Shown here piece after piece: positions 22,221 through 33,741 of a stretch of DNA of 64,000 nt (position 1 is the stretch's first letter; the number at the start of each line of letters is the position of its first letter). A program made the translations under genes and the position numbers. Under the pieces are notes generated by a model. It did no database searches. It was not told where the DNA came from and saw only the letters and a list, made by a program, of their open reading frames with translations. This stretch comes from Oreohelix idahoensis (Eukaryota > Mollusca > Gastropoda > Stylommatophora > Oreohelicidae). Location: NCBI GenBank assembly GCA_024509875.1, contig JAMPIV010008044.1, positions 1 to 64,000 of the forward strand. Direction: 5' to 3'.

Positions 22221-22286
22221 TTTACATTGCATAATCACAGTAAATAATTGCTTTTACATTGCATAATCACAGTAAATAATTGCTTT
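22221..22286 (+). repeat. Tandem duplication, 2 x 32 bp
   Basis: The unit starting tttacattgcataatcac occurs twice head to tail, starting at 22221 and 22253. Confidence 0.9.
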
Positions 22287-22763
22287 TATATATATTTAAA
22301 GTTTGGTGTTTGGATGTCAGTAACCAATGTGCCATAGGAAGGTATGTTTTAAGTAGTACTGAGTGGAGTTAAGTTTATTTGGATTCACTCATGCTATTGC
22401 TGACTGTGTAGTAAGAGTTGTTAGACTTTTCCATGTTCTACATTATGTCAAAGTTTGTAGTAGATGGCTGCTTTGGTCAGAGTGGAAGATCAGTTGATTA
22501 ACACTGATTTTTCTAGAATATCTAGAGTTGTGCTATTGACGCGTGATGCAGCTGCTACATCACTTGAGACTGTGACATCAGCACTTAATTCCAAACAGTT
22601 CATTCATTCCTTCATAACCCTCCACTCCCAAAGGAGCATAGGCCTTCAACAAACACATGCCAAGTCCTCCTGTCACGTGCCATCATCTCAAGTGTTCATG
22701 ATAGAAGTAAAAAGGTAGTGATAAGACTGATTTTGTTACCAGCATTTAGTAATTCATTTTGCT

Positions 22764-23345
22764 TCTTCTTCTTTGATCCTTAGCTGCAGACTTGTCAAAG
22801 CAGTCAGTGACTATCACACATATAAGGCAGCATTAAACTGCTTCCACTTTGCTCGGTCGGTGGCTATCCTTTGTGTTGTACCCCAGCTCTGGTTCATTCT
22901 TTGCATCTTGGCCTCCACAGTTTTCTGCCAAGTTGTTTTTGATTGGCCTCTCTTTCACTTTCCTTCCAGGGTCCATTGCACAGCTGTTCGTGTGATGGCA
23001 TCAGGGTCTCTTCTGAGGATGTGGCCAAAACAACTCCAGTGACTGCCACCGATGATGGTGTGCATGTCCTCTTGGTTGCTCTGAATAAGCAGTTCTTTGT
23101 CGGTGATGGTATTCAGCTAAAAGATTCGGAAAGAGGAGTTTCGACATTTGCTTCTCTGTTACTCTTCAGCATTCCATACCATAGAGAAGCACAGAAAGTA
23201 CACAGCTCTTATTTAATCTTAATTTGGTGTTTGTGCTGTACTGACAGGACCTCCAGATGTTATTTAGACTTGCAAAGGCTATTCTTGCTTTATTCACTCT
23301 GTTGTTGTCTTTGCTTGTTCCACTGTCTGGTGTTGCTATGCATGC
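22764..23345 (-). mobile_element. RTE fragment, same family as 15142-18407
   Basis: The minus strand begins and ends like the 3' third of the full-length RTE: it shares ctttgatccttagc at the 3' end, and near 23290-23350 the translated block LYGMEC and NNIWRSCQYSTNTKLRL. It is 5'-truncated and carries frame breaks. Confidence 0.85.
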
Positions 23346-23897
23346 GTGCATTCATTTTGCTTACAATATCCAATTTGTTTAGATACCTTGTTTTATAAAC
23401 ACCAGCAAAGGTTGTAATACAATTTAGGACTTCGTTGCTTTATTGCCATTGGTGTAGTAATGAACCATGGTTGTTTTTATAGTGGTTGTTTTCTATGGCA
23501 ATGTTACTGTGTAAGTAGTTAAGACTTGACAATATATTTACATATATATAGTTCCCTGACCTAAGCACGAGTATTTCAAAGAGAAATATATAGACCAATA
23601 GGTTCATGGACCACAAATTAAGAAACACTGCATTAAAGGTTGAACAGGATAGTTTTCCCTTCATTAATTAGGAAAAAAAACTGAATTTTGGAATTCGAAT
23701 ACATGATACTGATCTTATTATGATCCAATTATAATCTATCAAATAGTCATAAACTATTTTATCATTTAATTTTTTTAGCTCATCTGCACCAAAATTACCA
23801 GGTAACTGCATTTGAGACTGGCACTTCTTTATGTAGTGTTTATAGTAATATTAGTTGTATTCCTTCAAAATAGATGAAGTGATTATTATTATTGTTA
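23346..23897. other. Unassigned intronic DNA
   Basis: AT-rich, ending in a short (att)n run before the mariner insertion. No gene seen. Confidence 0.4.
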
Positions 23898-23901
23898 TAT
23901 A

Positions 23902-24890
23902 CGAGGTGTGTTCAAATGAAACCCGTCAATGTGGCTTTACAAGAAATATATGTAAGGTACAACAGCAGGAGTAGTAGAATTAAATACAGCAATTGTTATG
24001 AAGCAAGTACTCACTAGGGTTCCTTAGAAATAGTCACCATAGGCATTCAGACACGCATCCCACTGCTTGGGTAGACGGCAGATGCCGTCCGAGAAAAATG
24101 ACTTTGGTTGCTTATTGAACCATTTGGTCACCGAGGCCATGACGTCTGCATCGGAGTTGAATCGTTGTCCCTTTAGAGATTTTTAAGGGTCCGAACAAAT
24201 GAAAGTCACATGGTGACAGATTGGGGCTGTAGGCTGGGTGTGGCAGAACTTCCCACCTTTTCCTTGCTAACGCTTCCTGCACAATGTTCGCAACATGTGG
24301 ACGAGCATTGTCGTGCAACAGAATCACACCACGCGAAATCATGCCGGGTCGTTTATTCTTGATGGCTGTATGCAGGTTGTCTAGTGTGTCTTTGTAGCAG
24401 ATGGCATTGATGTTCACGCCAGGCTCTTTAAAGTCTACCAATAGAAGCCCTTCATGGTCAAAAAATGCGGTCAGCATAACCTTACCGGCGGAAATCTGTG
24501 ACTTGAATTTTTTGGGTTTTGGTGATCCGGGATGTTTCCATTGCATGCTCGCTGTTTTGCTGCACGGCTCAAAGTGGTGGCACCACGACTCATCGCCTGC
24601 CACTATGCGCAACAGAAATGCATCACCCTCCTCTTCGTACCGCAGCAGGTGGTTCAAACTCCACCCCATGCGTTCTTCCTTATGGTGATCGGTCAGCATC
24701 CTTGGGCGGATTCCGTATCACACCGGCCATTATTTTAACGGTCTGCAGCACAACCAATGAATACTAGGAGAATGAACACTTACACTTGTACATTCGTATG
24801 CGCTTATTACGTCAGATGTGATGTCATCATGCTCCTCCTACAAATGTTCACTTGGCGCAGCACGGTCAGGTTTCATTTGAACACGCCTCA
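23902..24890 (-). mobile_element. mariner deletion derivative
   Basis: A 989-bp element with terminal inverted repeats of about 26 bp (CGAGGTGTGTTCAAATGAAA on the left; TGAGGCGTGTTCAAATGAAA on the reverse complement of the right) and TA on each side (23900-23901, 24891-24892). The transposase is on the minus strand. Complete mariners are about 1.3 kb; here the part encoding the N-terminal DNA-binding domain is missing between the right repeat and 24699. It sits in intron 3 of the PRDM9-like gene, just before exon 3. Confidence 0.93.
24024..24705 (-). pseudogene. mariner transposase, catalytic part only
   Basis: The DD34D catalytic core is visible: AGDESWCHHF (first Asp), LLHDNARPHVA (second Asp) and YSPNLSPCDFHLFGPLK (third Asp). 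The frame shifts near 24185 right after that motif, and the C-terminal tail continues in another frame, ending at a stop at 24024-24026. The first roughly 130 residues of a normal transposase (paired helix-turn-helix domains) are deleted. Transposase cuts at the inverted repeats and reinserts at TA. This copy cannot encode a working enzyme, but its intact inverted repeats could respond to one. Confidence 0.92.
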
Positions 24891-24957
24891 TACATTTAAC
24901 TTTTTTCCACCAATTATTGTTGTAGGAGACACATTTATTACACACATACTGCATTAC

Positions 24958-25061
24958 CTGTTTCTTTTGTTTTGATGGTACTGATGTATTTTGTGTCCCT
25001 TCCACATTGTTTCCTGGACAAATTTTGTTGGGGGGAATGAATGATCTTTTCCTTCTGTTGA
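24958..25061 (-). CDS. PRDM9-like exon 3: basic linker
   Basis: This exon was found by phase: exon 2 ends in phase 1 and exon 4 starts in phase 0, so an exon of length 2 modulo 3 was needed between them. The acceptor (ttttcacttag) and donor (CAG|GTAATG) enclose 104 nt with a single open frame rich in Lys and Arg (NRRKRSFIPPNK, PSKQKKQ). It would contribute residues 98-132. In PRDM9 the matching region is a poorly conserved linker between SSXRD and the zinc knuckle, so similarity cannot confirm it; the splice sites and the reading frame are the evidence. It lies 67 bp beyond the right end of the mariner copy. Confidence 0.65.
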
Positions 25062-25129
25062 CTAAGTGAAAACAAGAAAACTGACTAGATTATATTGGTA
25101 CAAGTATAATAAAGGCAGTGCTTTTTTTG

Positions 25130-25295
25130 GCCTAGCCTCACGAATTGGATACCATAGCAACTCTGGGAAGGTTAAAGGTGGCCAGCATGATGCTGACCAC
25201 ATTACCCCTAGTGTGCTGTTTTGTCAATAAAATATGGGCCTAAAACCATATTCCCAATATGCCTCAATGGGCCTGCAATGGTATCCTTTACCTCC
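25130..25295 (+). mobile_element. SINE 3' part, copy of the 35771 family
   Basis: Matches the complete SINE at 35771-36030 from about its middle: aactctgggaaggtt, gatgctgaccacat.acccctagtg, atattcccaatatgcctcaatggg and atcctttacc. The tRNA head is missing or unrecognisable. Confidence 0.85.
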
Positions 25296-25999
25296 AGAGC
25301 CTCTTTACCCTCCTTTATTTTGAAATTCCCAACGTTAAATAAACAGAGGGAGACCCAAAAAAAAAAAAAACACACTGAGAATAGATCAAGAGAACACAAT
25401 GAAAGAAGCTATGGACAGAACTTAAACCGATAGAAAAGGCTAGGAGGGCTTATTGTGAGCTGATAAAAGGCCTGTCATCTCAGTTTGCATATTATCTTGG
25501 CATTCATACACGTACTAAAGGCACATAATGTCCACAGGTTTTTATTTTAAAAAAACAGCAATTTTTGACAAAAAGTGTCAGTGAATTCTTGCCTACACCT
25601 TCATATTGTGAAGTATCACCATATACATACACACACACATATATGTAATCAAAGGTACTGCTACATTCTCATATGAAATAACAGTATTATAAAGCATTTG
25701 TACATAAAATGAGTATTTAAACAGACATGTTATGCAAAGACCAGGTGAGGTGAGAAATCATAATTTCAATAATACATGAGAGCTGATAGCTTGGTTCAAT
25801 CTATGCCATCAGAATATTAATAGCTGGTAATCTGCTCCAACATCATACTCTTAAGAATGATGCTGAACACAGAAGGTGACAGCCCATGTTCTTTTTTGAC
25901 ACTTCTAGTTCTGCAGAATTATTCAATAGGCGTAACATGAAAAAAAAAAAGCACACTAGTGACTTTTGTGTAAAAGTGTTCAGTAATCTGAATTTTTTT
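25296..25999. other. Unassigned intronic DNA
   Basis: AT-rich, with a short (ac)n/(at)n run near 25625-25650. No gene recognised. Confidence 0.4.
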
Positions 26000-26096
26000 T
26001 TATAATAAAGTATCCCGTTCAACCTTTGATGGGTTATAATTAGGACACATGGTGTACTAATTCAAGAACATAAAGTCAGATGTCCTATACCCAAAT

Positions 26097-27509
26097 GCCA
26101 AAAGAATGGCAATTATGAAAAAACTTGCTGGAACAACTTGGGGTGCAGATGAGAAAGTGCTTAAGACGTTGTACACAGGGCGAGTGAGACCAGTTCTTGA
26201 ATATGGCATGGCAGCATGGGCAACAGCAGCTAAGACAAACTTTGATAAAATTAGCAGACTCCAAAATCAAGCAATGAGAATTATAACGGGAGGCATGAAG
26301 TCAACACTTATAAAAGAACTCGAAAAGATTACATGCCTCCAGCCAATGACAGATAGAAGAGACTGCAGGGCTCAGCAACAGGCCGAAAAATGTAAAAGAC
26401 TAACAGATCACCCAATGTGCCATAGAATAAATGCTCTTAGAAGGCAAAGACTCAAACAAAGTAATTTTGTAGAATCAACGAAACCACAAATGAGAGCAGT
26501 ATCCATAGATGACATATCCACTGTTAAAACCATCTACACTGCACACAAGCTTCCAGTTTGGAAACAAAATCGTTTCCCTAAAATGATAGAAAACATTCCT
26601 GGAATTGAAAGTAAAAAGAGCCAAACGGCAACAGATAGAAAATCCATAGCGACAAAATACATAGAGAAACATTATTCACGCAACACCTGGACCCATGCAT
26701 ACACAGATGGATCAGCAACAAATGCAACAGAAAATGGAGGTGGGGGTGTCTTTCTGACCTTAAGCACTGGTGCAGAAAAAAGGATGTCAGTGGCGACAGG
26801 ACGATTCTCCAGCAACTTCAGAGCAGAGGCAGAGGCCTTGAAAACTGCAGCAGATGTTATATTGACAGAAGAAAGGGCAGAGAGACAAGTTGTTTTCTTT
26901 ACTGATGCACAGTCAGTAATTGCAACGTTGAAAAGCCAAAATAATACAGATCTGGATGATCTCAGAGTAGTGCTCCACAAACTTTGTCAACGATTCAAAA
27001 GTGTTGTGATCCAATGGATCCCATCTCATTGTAACATCACCGGTAATGAAGAGGCTGACAGAATGGCTAAAGAAAGTTCACATCTACCTCAGCCTGATGC
27101 AAGCATAACTTTTGAGGAGGCAAAGAGTTTTATCAGAATCAGATACAGAAACAAATGGAATGTAGAACATCCAGGGCACACACAGAATGATGCTTACTAC
27201 CAGCTCCACAGAAGAGAACAAGTGGTAATCTTCAGACTCCGCACTGGCCACAACAGATTGAGATACCATCTATTCAACAAGCTAAAGATAGGAACTACCG
27301 ATCAGTGTAACTGTGGCACTGATAAAATGACTGCTGAACATCTGCTTCAAAGTTGCCCCTTATATGTGGTACAGAGAAAGTGCATATGGCCGACGCCAGC
27401 TCCTTTCGTGGAAAAGCTTTACGGCGATTCAAATAGCCTCAAACTGGCTACTGCTTTCTTTGAGAACATTCAAGTGGACGTCTGAGAGTGTACGAAAAAG
27501 AAGAAGAAG
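26097..27509 (+). mobile_element. I-type LINE, 5'-truncated, with target duplication
   Basis: A 1413-bp insertion flanked by ATACCCAAAT at 26087-26096 and 27510-27519, ending in aaaaagaagaagaag. It is the same family type as 11357-12672: same RNase H layout, same (AAG)n tail, different subfamily. It lies in intron 2, antisense to the PRDM9-like gene, and interrupts repeat R. Confidence 0.92.
26106..27485 (+). CDS. LINE ORF2 C-terminus with RNase H domain
   Basis: 459 residues, open from the insertion point to a stop at 27483. The first part (MKKLAGTTWGA, VRPVLEYGMAAW, NQAMRIITGGMKS) is the segment between reverse transcriptase and RNase H of I-clade elements. RNase H landmarks: HAYTDGSATNA (Asp), RAEAEALKTA (Glu), VFFTDAQSVI (Asp) and SHCNITGNEEADRMAK (His, Asp). 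Then comes CNCGTDKMTAEHLLQSCPL, a Cys/His cluster. RNase H degrades the RNA template after first-strand synthesis. The frame is intact, implying recent insertion. The first ATG is not the original start, since the copy is 5'-truncated. Confidence 0.9.
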   Translation: MAIMKKLAGTTWGADEKVLKTLYTGRVRPVLEYGMAAWATAAKTNFDKISRLQNQAMRIITGGMKSTLIKELEKITCLQPMTDRRDCRAQQQAEKCKRLTDHPMCHRINALRRQRLKQSNFVESTKPQMRAVSIDDISTVKTIYTAHKLPVWKQNRFPKMIENIPGIESKKSQTATDRKSIATKYIEKHYSRNTWTHAYTDGSATNATENGGGGVFLTLSTGAEKRMSVATGRFSSNFRAEAEALKTAADVILTEERAERQVVFFTDAQSVIATLKSQNNTDLDDLRVVLHKLCQRFKSVVIQWIPSHCNITGNEEADRMAKESSHLPQPDASITFEEAKSFIRIRYRNKWNVEHPGHTQNDAYYQLHRREQVVIFRLRTGHNRLRYHLFNKLKIGTTDQCNCGTDKMTAEHLLQSCPLYVVQRKCIWPTPAPFVEKLYGDSNSLKLATAFFENIQVDV

Positions 27510-27541
27510 ATACCCAAATACAGTACCTCCCCTCCCCCCCT

Positions 27542-28084
27542 CAACTCAGTCCAAAGAGATCAACTCAAAACCAAATTTGTGTCAATGTTTTTGTGTGTGA
27601 CCTCCCCTGTACTCTGAATGAATTTCTGGTTCCTGTCACTTTCTTGTGAATACTTTCTTTGTTCTCCTAATACTTTACAAAAGATCTCAAAATCAACAAA
27701 CAAGACAGAGATGTTGTTAATATTGTATGTACAAAGTAATCATAGCTGGAATATCAGTCCTGTTGCATTTGTCTCATGCGATACTAGTTGATAGTTTTCT
27801 CATTGTATGTACTATATGCCTACAACATGCGTATCCTCAAGCATTGTTTCATGCTATTTGCTGGTCAGTTTCAGTCTGGTCATAGTGTTACAGTCCTAAA
27901 TGTTAACCTATATAACTTCTTGATTATCAGTATAGTTGTCCTCCATGTCTAACAGCCAAATATAAATTTATCTGAGTATAAATCTATCCATCTTAGTCTA
28001 TTTCACTCTTTGGGGAGCATGAGACCACTATTCCAGTGGCCTCCTTGTGAACAGACCTGAGTCAGATGGCTTGTAAGCATTGGT
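27542..28084. other. Unassigned intronic DNA
   Basis: No gene or named repeat recognised. Confidence 0.4.
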
Positions 28085-28215
28085 AGTAGCGGTTTCTGTG
28101 GCAAACTATTTCATATTATGGAGTTGCCAATGCCCGGTGCAGCACTGATTTGGTTAACTTTGATGACACCACTGGATGGATAGAGGTCATTTCACGTTTT
28201 TTGTCTCCACAGAGA
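28085..28215 (+). repeat. Interspersed repeat shared with 10004-10160
   Basis: Diverged copy of the repeat right after the 49-bp minisatellite; see that entry for the shared words. Confidence 0.45.
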
Positions 28216-28650
28216 CCCTTGGGAACCCCTTAGAGCAGGAGTATATATATATTTTCATTGAACTGTTTCTGTTTGCTGGTAGCAGAAATCAGTAGCTTAT
28301 TGTTAGTAAATGAAATACAAAACACAAATTTTAATTTAGCAATGGTAGTTAAATATTAAAAGAAAAGTAAATTATAGGTTAATGTTAGAGCAACAGTAAG
28401 CAAATAAATGAACCGACCTTAGAATACAACAATTAGCCTTCCTGAAATTATGTATCAGAAGAGTGAAATTAAATATAATTTAATTTAATCAACAACCTTC
28501 AAATGCTTCAAGAACACTGTGAAAAAGATACACCAGAGAAAATGTTTTATGGAAAGTCATTAAAGAAATGTGAAATAAAACATAAACATTATGTTCTCGC
28601 TGATGGTCACAGACAAATTCCACAATAAGGATAAAAGGAATTGTACTTAC
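28216..28650. other. Unassigned intronic DNA
   Basis: AT-rich, directly downstream of exon 2 (which lies on the minus strand). Nothing recognised. Confidence 0.4.
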
Positions 28651-28797
28651 TTCGAGGTTTAATGGCTTTCTCTAGAGCTGGAGTCCATTCTGAATCAGAC
28701 CCATCAGATGATTCTAAAAATGGAGGATTTATCAATTTGTTCCTCTCTTTCTCTGATGTGTTTGTAAGCATGAACTCGGGTGGACTAACTTGTACAC
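28651..28797 (-). CDS. PRDM9-like exon 2: SSXRD motif
   Basis: The acceptor is a good pyrimidine tract ending ttgcctctag, and the donor is A|GTAAGT. The exon enters with two bases that complete a Gly codon from exon 1 and leaves with one base. It encodes residues 49-98: first VQVSPPEFML, comparable to the segment that follows KRAB in PRDM9 (ending P-x-F-M), then SSDGSDSEWTPALEK. The D-S-[DE]-E-W-T-P type core is the signature of the SSXRD repression domain shared by SSX proteins and PRDM9. The intron before it (28798-33575) holds an RTE LINE, a small LINE copy and a (TA)n tract. Confidence 0.85.
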
Positions 28798-28947
28798 CTA
28801 GAGGCAAGAAAATAGTGCTTTAAACACATTCAAGTACTAGGGCCACCAAAAATATATGTTCTAAATTTATATGTTAAAGATTACATCATACATATGTTAG
28901 CCTTATATTCAAAAGAAACTGTAAATATGTTAACATGTATTTACATA

Positions 28948-29529
28948 CTTACTTACATGCTTAGTCATTCCCCTTCTACCATGAGGTGTAGAGGTTTGGA
29001 AGAGAGAGTGCCAGACTATCCTATCGGCTGGCTTCCTCCTGGCCTGGTTCCATTCTAGTCCTCAATCCTTCAAAGATTGTCTAATGTTGTCCTCCCAGTG
29101 GACTCTGAGTCATCCTGGAGGTCTGGATCCCTGGCTCTTAGTTTCCCATACTTGTCGTGGTAGCTGATCTTCTCCCATTCTGCAGACATGGCCAAACCAT
29201 CTTAGTTGGGACTGTTCTACTTGGATGTACAGGGAGTGGGATTTTAGGCCTTGACGTATCATCTGGTTGCGGACCATGTCTCTTCTTGTTACTTCAGCTA
29301 CCTTCCTCCAATACCTCATTTCTGAGATCTCGACCTGGCTTTTGTGGGTTGTAGTCATTGCCCATGACTCGCATCCATACGTCAAGACTGGGACATAGGT
29401 GGAGCGGTATACATCCATCTTCGTTTTCTTACCAACTTCTCTCTTGCTGAGGAATCCTCGATTTATGGCCTGAAAACGTCTCCCAGCTGCTGCTTTTTGA
29501 GTTGCCAATTCTTCTTTGATGTCTCCCTT
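28948..29529 (-). mobile_element. LINE 3' fragment with 14-bp target duplication
   Basis: A 582-bp minus-strand copy between CATGTATTTACATA at 28934-28947 and 29530-29543. It is the same family as 3675-4325. The minus frame (29110-29529) is open: KEELATQKAAAGRRFQ, VLTYGCESWAM, QLRWFGHVCRMGEDQLPRQV. It is a severely 5'-truncated but young copy, and lies in intron 1 in the orientation of the PRDM9-like gene. Confidence 0.9.
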
Positions 29530-29543
29530 CATGTATTTACATA

Positions 29544-30357
29544 AACACTTGAAATATCTCATTGTTACGTTAAGCAATAAACTCAGCAAAAGCCGACACT
29601 CGCTTTAGTTGAACTGACCTGGAGGTCAACCATGCTAAATGATGCTTCTGTTTAAATCTGTTGTCTTGTTGTTTTTTTTTTTAAATACTACACTAAGAGT
29701 GAATACCCCAAGCAAAAAAACAAATACAAAAAATAACTTAGGACTATTTAAAATAGGAAAATATGATTTTACAAATTATGTATCTAAATACTCCGTTAGA
29801 TACATAGAAACTATCATCACATTCAATGAGAAATTGTTACAGAAACCAGTGATGCAACAACACGTGCTCTGACCTCAACAGACCCATCTGCATAGGTGGA
29901 GTTCATGCATCATAATGAGAGAGAAAAGAGCTGATGATAATGGTGATGATTATATTCACTGAGAAGATTTGTACATTACTGAAAGGAAATTAATAGAAAA
30001 CAACATATCAGATCAGCCTTCCTTCCATTTTTGTTACAAGCAGTACTTTTTTTTAAAATGTAAAAAATATGGTATCTGTTTCATTTTGTCTTCCTTTTAT
30101 TTATGATTTCCTTCTGACCTTTTTGTTTCTGTTTTTGTGCAATCCTACTGTATTTTAAAAGCTTCAGCATTCTGTCTTCTAACTGCTTGTTCAGTGTGAT
30201 TTGTTTTGCACCATACAATAGTTAAGATTATACATAACACCCAGGATGCAAAGGAATTCATATCGTGCTTGTGTGAACTATAGAGTCAGACTACTAACCA
30301 AGACATGGGAGCACCTGTGCCATCTATACATGAAAGACTTTATGTAACTTGCCTTGA
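29544..30357. other. Unassigned intronic DNA
   Basis: AT-rich; an open frame at 29639-29872 has no domain. No gene recognised. Confidence 0.4.
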
Positions 30358-32590
30358 TGGTATAATAATAATAATAATAATAAATTCTTTAAGCGCCAAA
30401 CACGGCGCATAAGGCAGAAACCAGTGCTCTCCAGGTTGTTCGTTGTGACGCCACTCCTCTTAGCTCTTGCACATTATTTAGGCCCAACGTTCTTCCTTCT
30501 CTTATTATTGTTCTTCTGAGTGTTTCTTTTGGTCTTCCTTTTTTTTCCGCTTACCCTCAGGAACCCAAGTGAGCGCCTGTAGTGGTATTCTGTTGTTTTG
30601 CATTCGTAGGACATGACCGATATATGACCATCGTCTTTTCCTTATATAGTCGGAGACATATTTCTGCCTAGAGTCTTCTCTTATTTGTCGATTAGTCTTG
30701 AATTCTTTCCAACTGATGTTCATGAGTTTTCTAAGACATTTGTTCTCGAATGTATTCAGCTTGTTCTCCAATGATTTTGTTATTTTCCAACTCTCACAGC
30801 CTTATGTTAACACTGAGATAACATTTGAATTAAACAGACGAAGCTTGGTATGTATATTCAATGATCGTAATTTCCAAATGTTAGATAATCTATTGAAGGC
30901 GCTAGCTGCCAAAGCAATTCTAGTATGGATTTCTCTTGTTGTGTCACCATCCTGAGTCATTTTTACTGCCTAAATAATTGAAACTTTCAACTTTCTGTAG
31001 TTTTTCCCCGTTCAAGATGATATCAAAGGTCTCGTTAGAAAAGTTCATAGCTTTAGTTTTAGAGGCATTTATTTGGAGACCAATTTTAACCGAGAGATGA
31101 CACAAATTATTTATTGCTTCTTGGGATTGTCTTGGTGTTGAACTTAAGAATGCTACATCATCTGCGAAATCCAGGTCCCCCCAGGAATTTTCCATTTGTC
31201 CATTTTATACCCAATTGTTCATTGTGGGTATAGTTTCTCATAACCCAATCAATAGCTATTCCAAAAAGTAGTGGTGACATAATACAGCCTTGTTTCACCC
31301 CTGTTTCTACTGTAAACCATTCTGTATTCCCTTTATTTGTTCTAACACAACATCTTGCATTGTCATATAGCGCTTTGATTATATTCACATATTTTGTTGG
31401 AAAACCATAGATGGTAAGTATCTTCCACAATGATGGGCGGTGTAGACTATCAAAGGCTTTTTGAAAATCGACGAAGGTGATAATAAGTGGCGATTGCCTT
31501 TCCACTGATTCTTCTATAATTGTTCTTAGTGTGAATATTTGATCAATACATGATCGTTTCGGCCTGAAACCCGCTTGTTCTTCTCTGATCTTTTCGTCAG
31601 CATGCAATTTAAGTCTTTCTAACATCATGCAACATAATAATTTTCCAGGTACTGATAATAGAGATATACCACGCCAGTTATTACAGTCTGATAGATCACC
31701 TTTCTTCGGTAACTTTACAATAATACTGTCTTTCCATTGTTGTGGTGGTTGTTCTTCTCTCCATACTTCATTTATAATATCTAAAATTCTCAAGAGGTTG
31801 TTGTCATTAACTGCTTTAATCATTTCCCCTGAAATTTCGTCAACTCCAGCAGCTTTAAAATTTTTTAATCTTTTAACGGCTTGTTTGATCTCGTCCAGCG
31901 TGAATTCATCGCAAGTTATTGGCAAGGTGGTTGTGGGTGTTTCATTATCAAAATCAGGTGTTACTGTTGGTGGTGGTCTGTTTAGCACCTCCATGAAGTG
32001 CTCAGCCCATCTCTTCATTTGTTCTTTTTCTGTTGGTATTGAATTCCCTAATTTACCTTTAACAGGTGTTTCCATAGCAGTAGGCTGGTGACATAGTTGT
32101 TTTGTAATTTGATAAAGGCACCTACTATTACCAGTTCTTGCAGCATTTTCAGCTTCTACGGCCAGTTCATTGATGAAATGTCTTTTATCTCTTCGAGTTT
32201 TTGTCTTCACTTCTTTATTTAACAAGTTATAAGTTAGTTTGCAAGATTCAACTGCATTATGTGTACTTGCCGCTAGTAGTTTAAGTTTTGCTGTTTTCCT
32301 TTCTTGTATTTTATCCCAAGTATCTTCTCTCATCCATTTTTTCTTTTTATGTACTAGGTATCCGGTGGTCGCTACAGCTGCTTCTGTCATTGCTGTTCTC
32401 AGTTGTTCCCATTTAGTATCGATTGTCTTGGTGGTGATATCGTTGTCAATTTTGCCTAAAGCATCGAAATAGTTGTTCATTTTGACATTATATTCCTTCT
32501 TTATATCATTTGATGGTATACTCAGACGTTATTTTCTGTTGATTTCTTGATGTTTCCTCATCTTCCCACTTATATCATTGTCCAAGTTTG
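30358..32590 (-). mobile_element. RTE-type LINE, 5'-truncated, (TTA)n tail
   Basis: A minus-strand element ending in ..cgcttaaagaatt and a (tta)n run (30361-30382 on the plus strand as taataa). The 5' part with the endonuclease is missing; coding similarity begins near 32590. It belongs to a different RTE subfamily from 15142-18407. No clear target duplication was found. Confidence 0.88.
30505..32580 (-). pseudogene. RTE ORF2 reverse transcriptase, broken
   Basis: The large piece (31158-32480) holds most of the reverse transcriptase: LKNFKAAGVDEISGEM, PKKGDLSDCNNWRGISLLS, EEQAGFRPKRSCIDQ, VDFQKAFDSLHR and GVKQGCIMSPLLF. The frame then changes, and the catalytic box DLDFADDVAFL is in the piece 30944-31195, so here the FADD aspartates are intact. 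The end (30505-30771) is in a third piece, with a stop just before GCESW. The upstream region before 32480 reads on without ATG. The enzyme would copy RNA into DNA at a nicked target; this copy has at least two frame breaks. Confidence 0.9.
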
Positions 32591-33575
<985 letters not shown>

Positions 33576-33720
33576 CGGCACGACGAAGGGCCTCAAAGTT
33601 TTGTCGCAGATTACTTAAGTGCTGCCTTTCATAATCAGTGATAGTAGCAAACTCTTCTGGGGTGAAAAATTCACTAACTGACGACGGAATGTCATCAAAA
33701 TTAATCTCAGGACACTGCAT
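33576..33720 (-). CDS. PRDM9-like exon 1: KRAB-like domain
   Basis: Start ATG at 33720; an in-frame TAA at 33739-33741 upstream supports this start. The exon encodes 48 residues and one extra base, then a strong donor (G|GTAAGT). Residues 15-49 read SVSEFFTPEEFATITDYERQ and onward to NFEALRRAG. This follows the KRAB A-box pattern seen in PRDM9, with an aromatic-F-T-x-E-E-W/F start, a D-x-E centre, and N..AL before a Gly. In vertebrate PRDM9 the KRAB-like domain mediates protein contacts needed for recombination initiation. Phase 1 at the donor fits the acceptor of exon 2 exactly. An extra 5' non-coding exon is possible, and no promoter is obvious upstream. Confidence 0.82.
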
Positions 33721-33741
33721 AATTGAATGGAAGTTTTCTTA

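Larger units (their letters stand above)
26000..27541 (+). repeat. Interspersed repeat R, copy 2 (split by a LINE)
   Basis: The repeat runs from 26000 to 26096, is interrupted by the LINE at 26097-27509, and resumes at 27510 (beginning with the second copy of the target ATACCCAAAT) until its C-rich end (cctcccctcccccc) near 27541. It matches 6757-6840 and the minus strand of 34563-34690. Confidence 0.7.
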
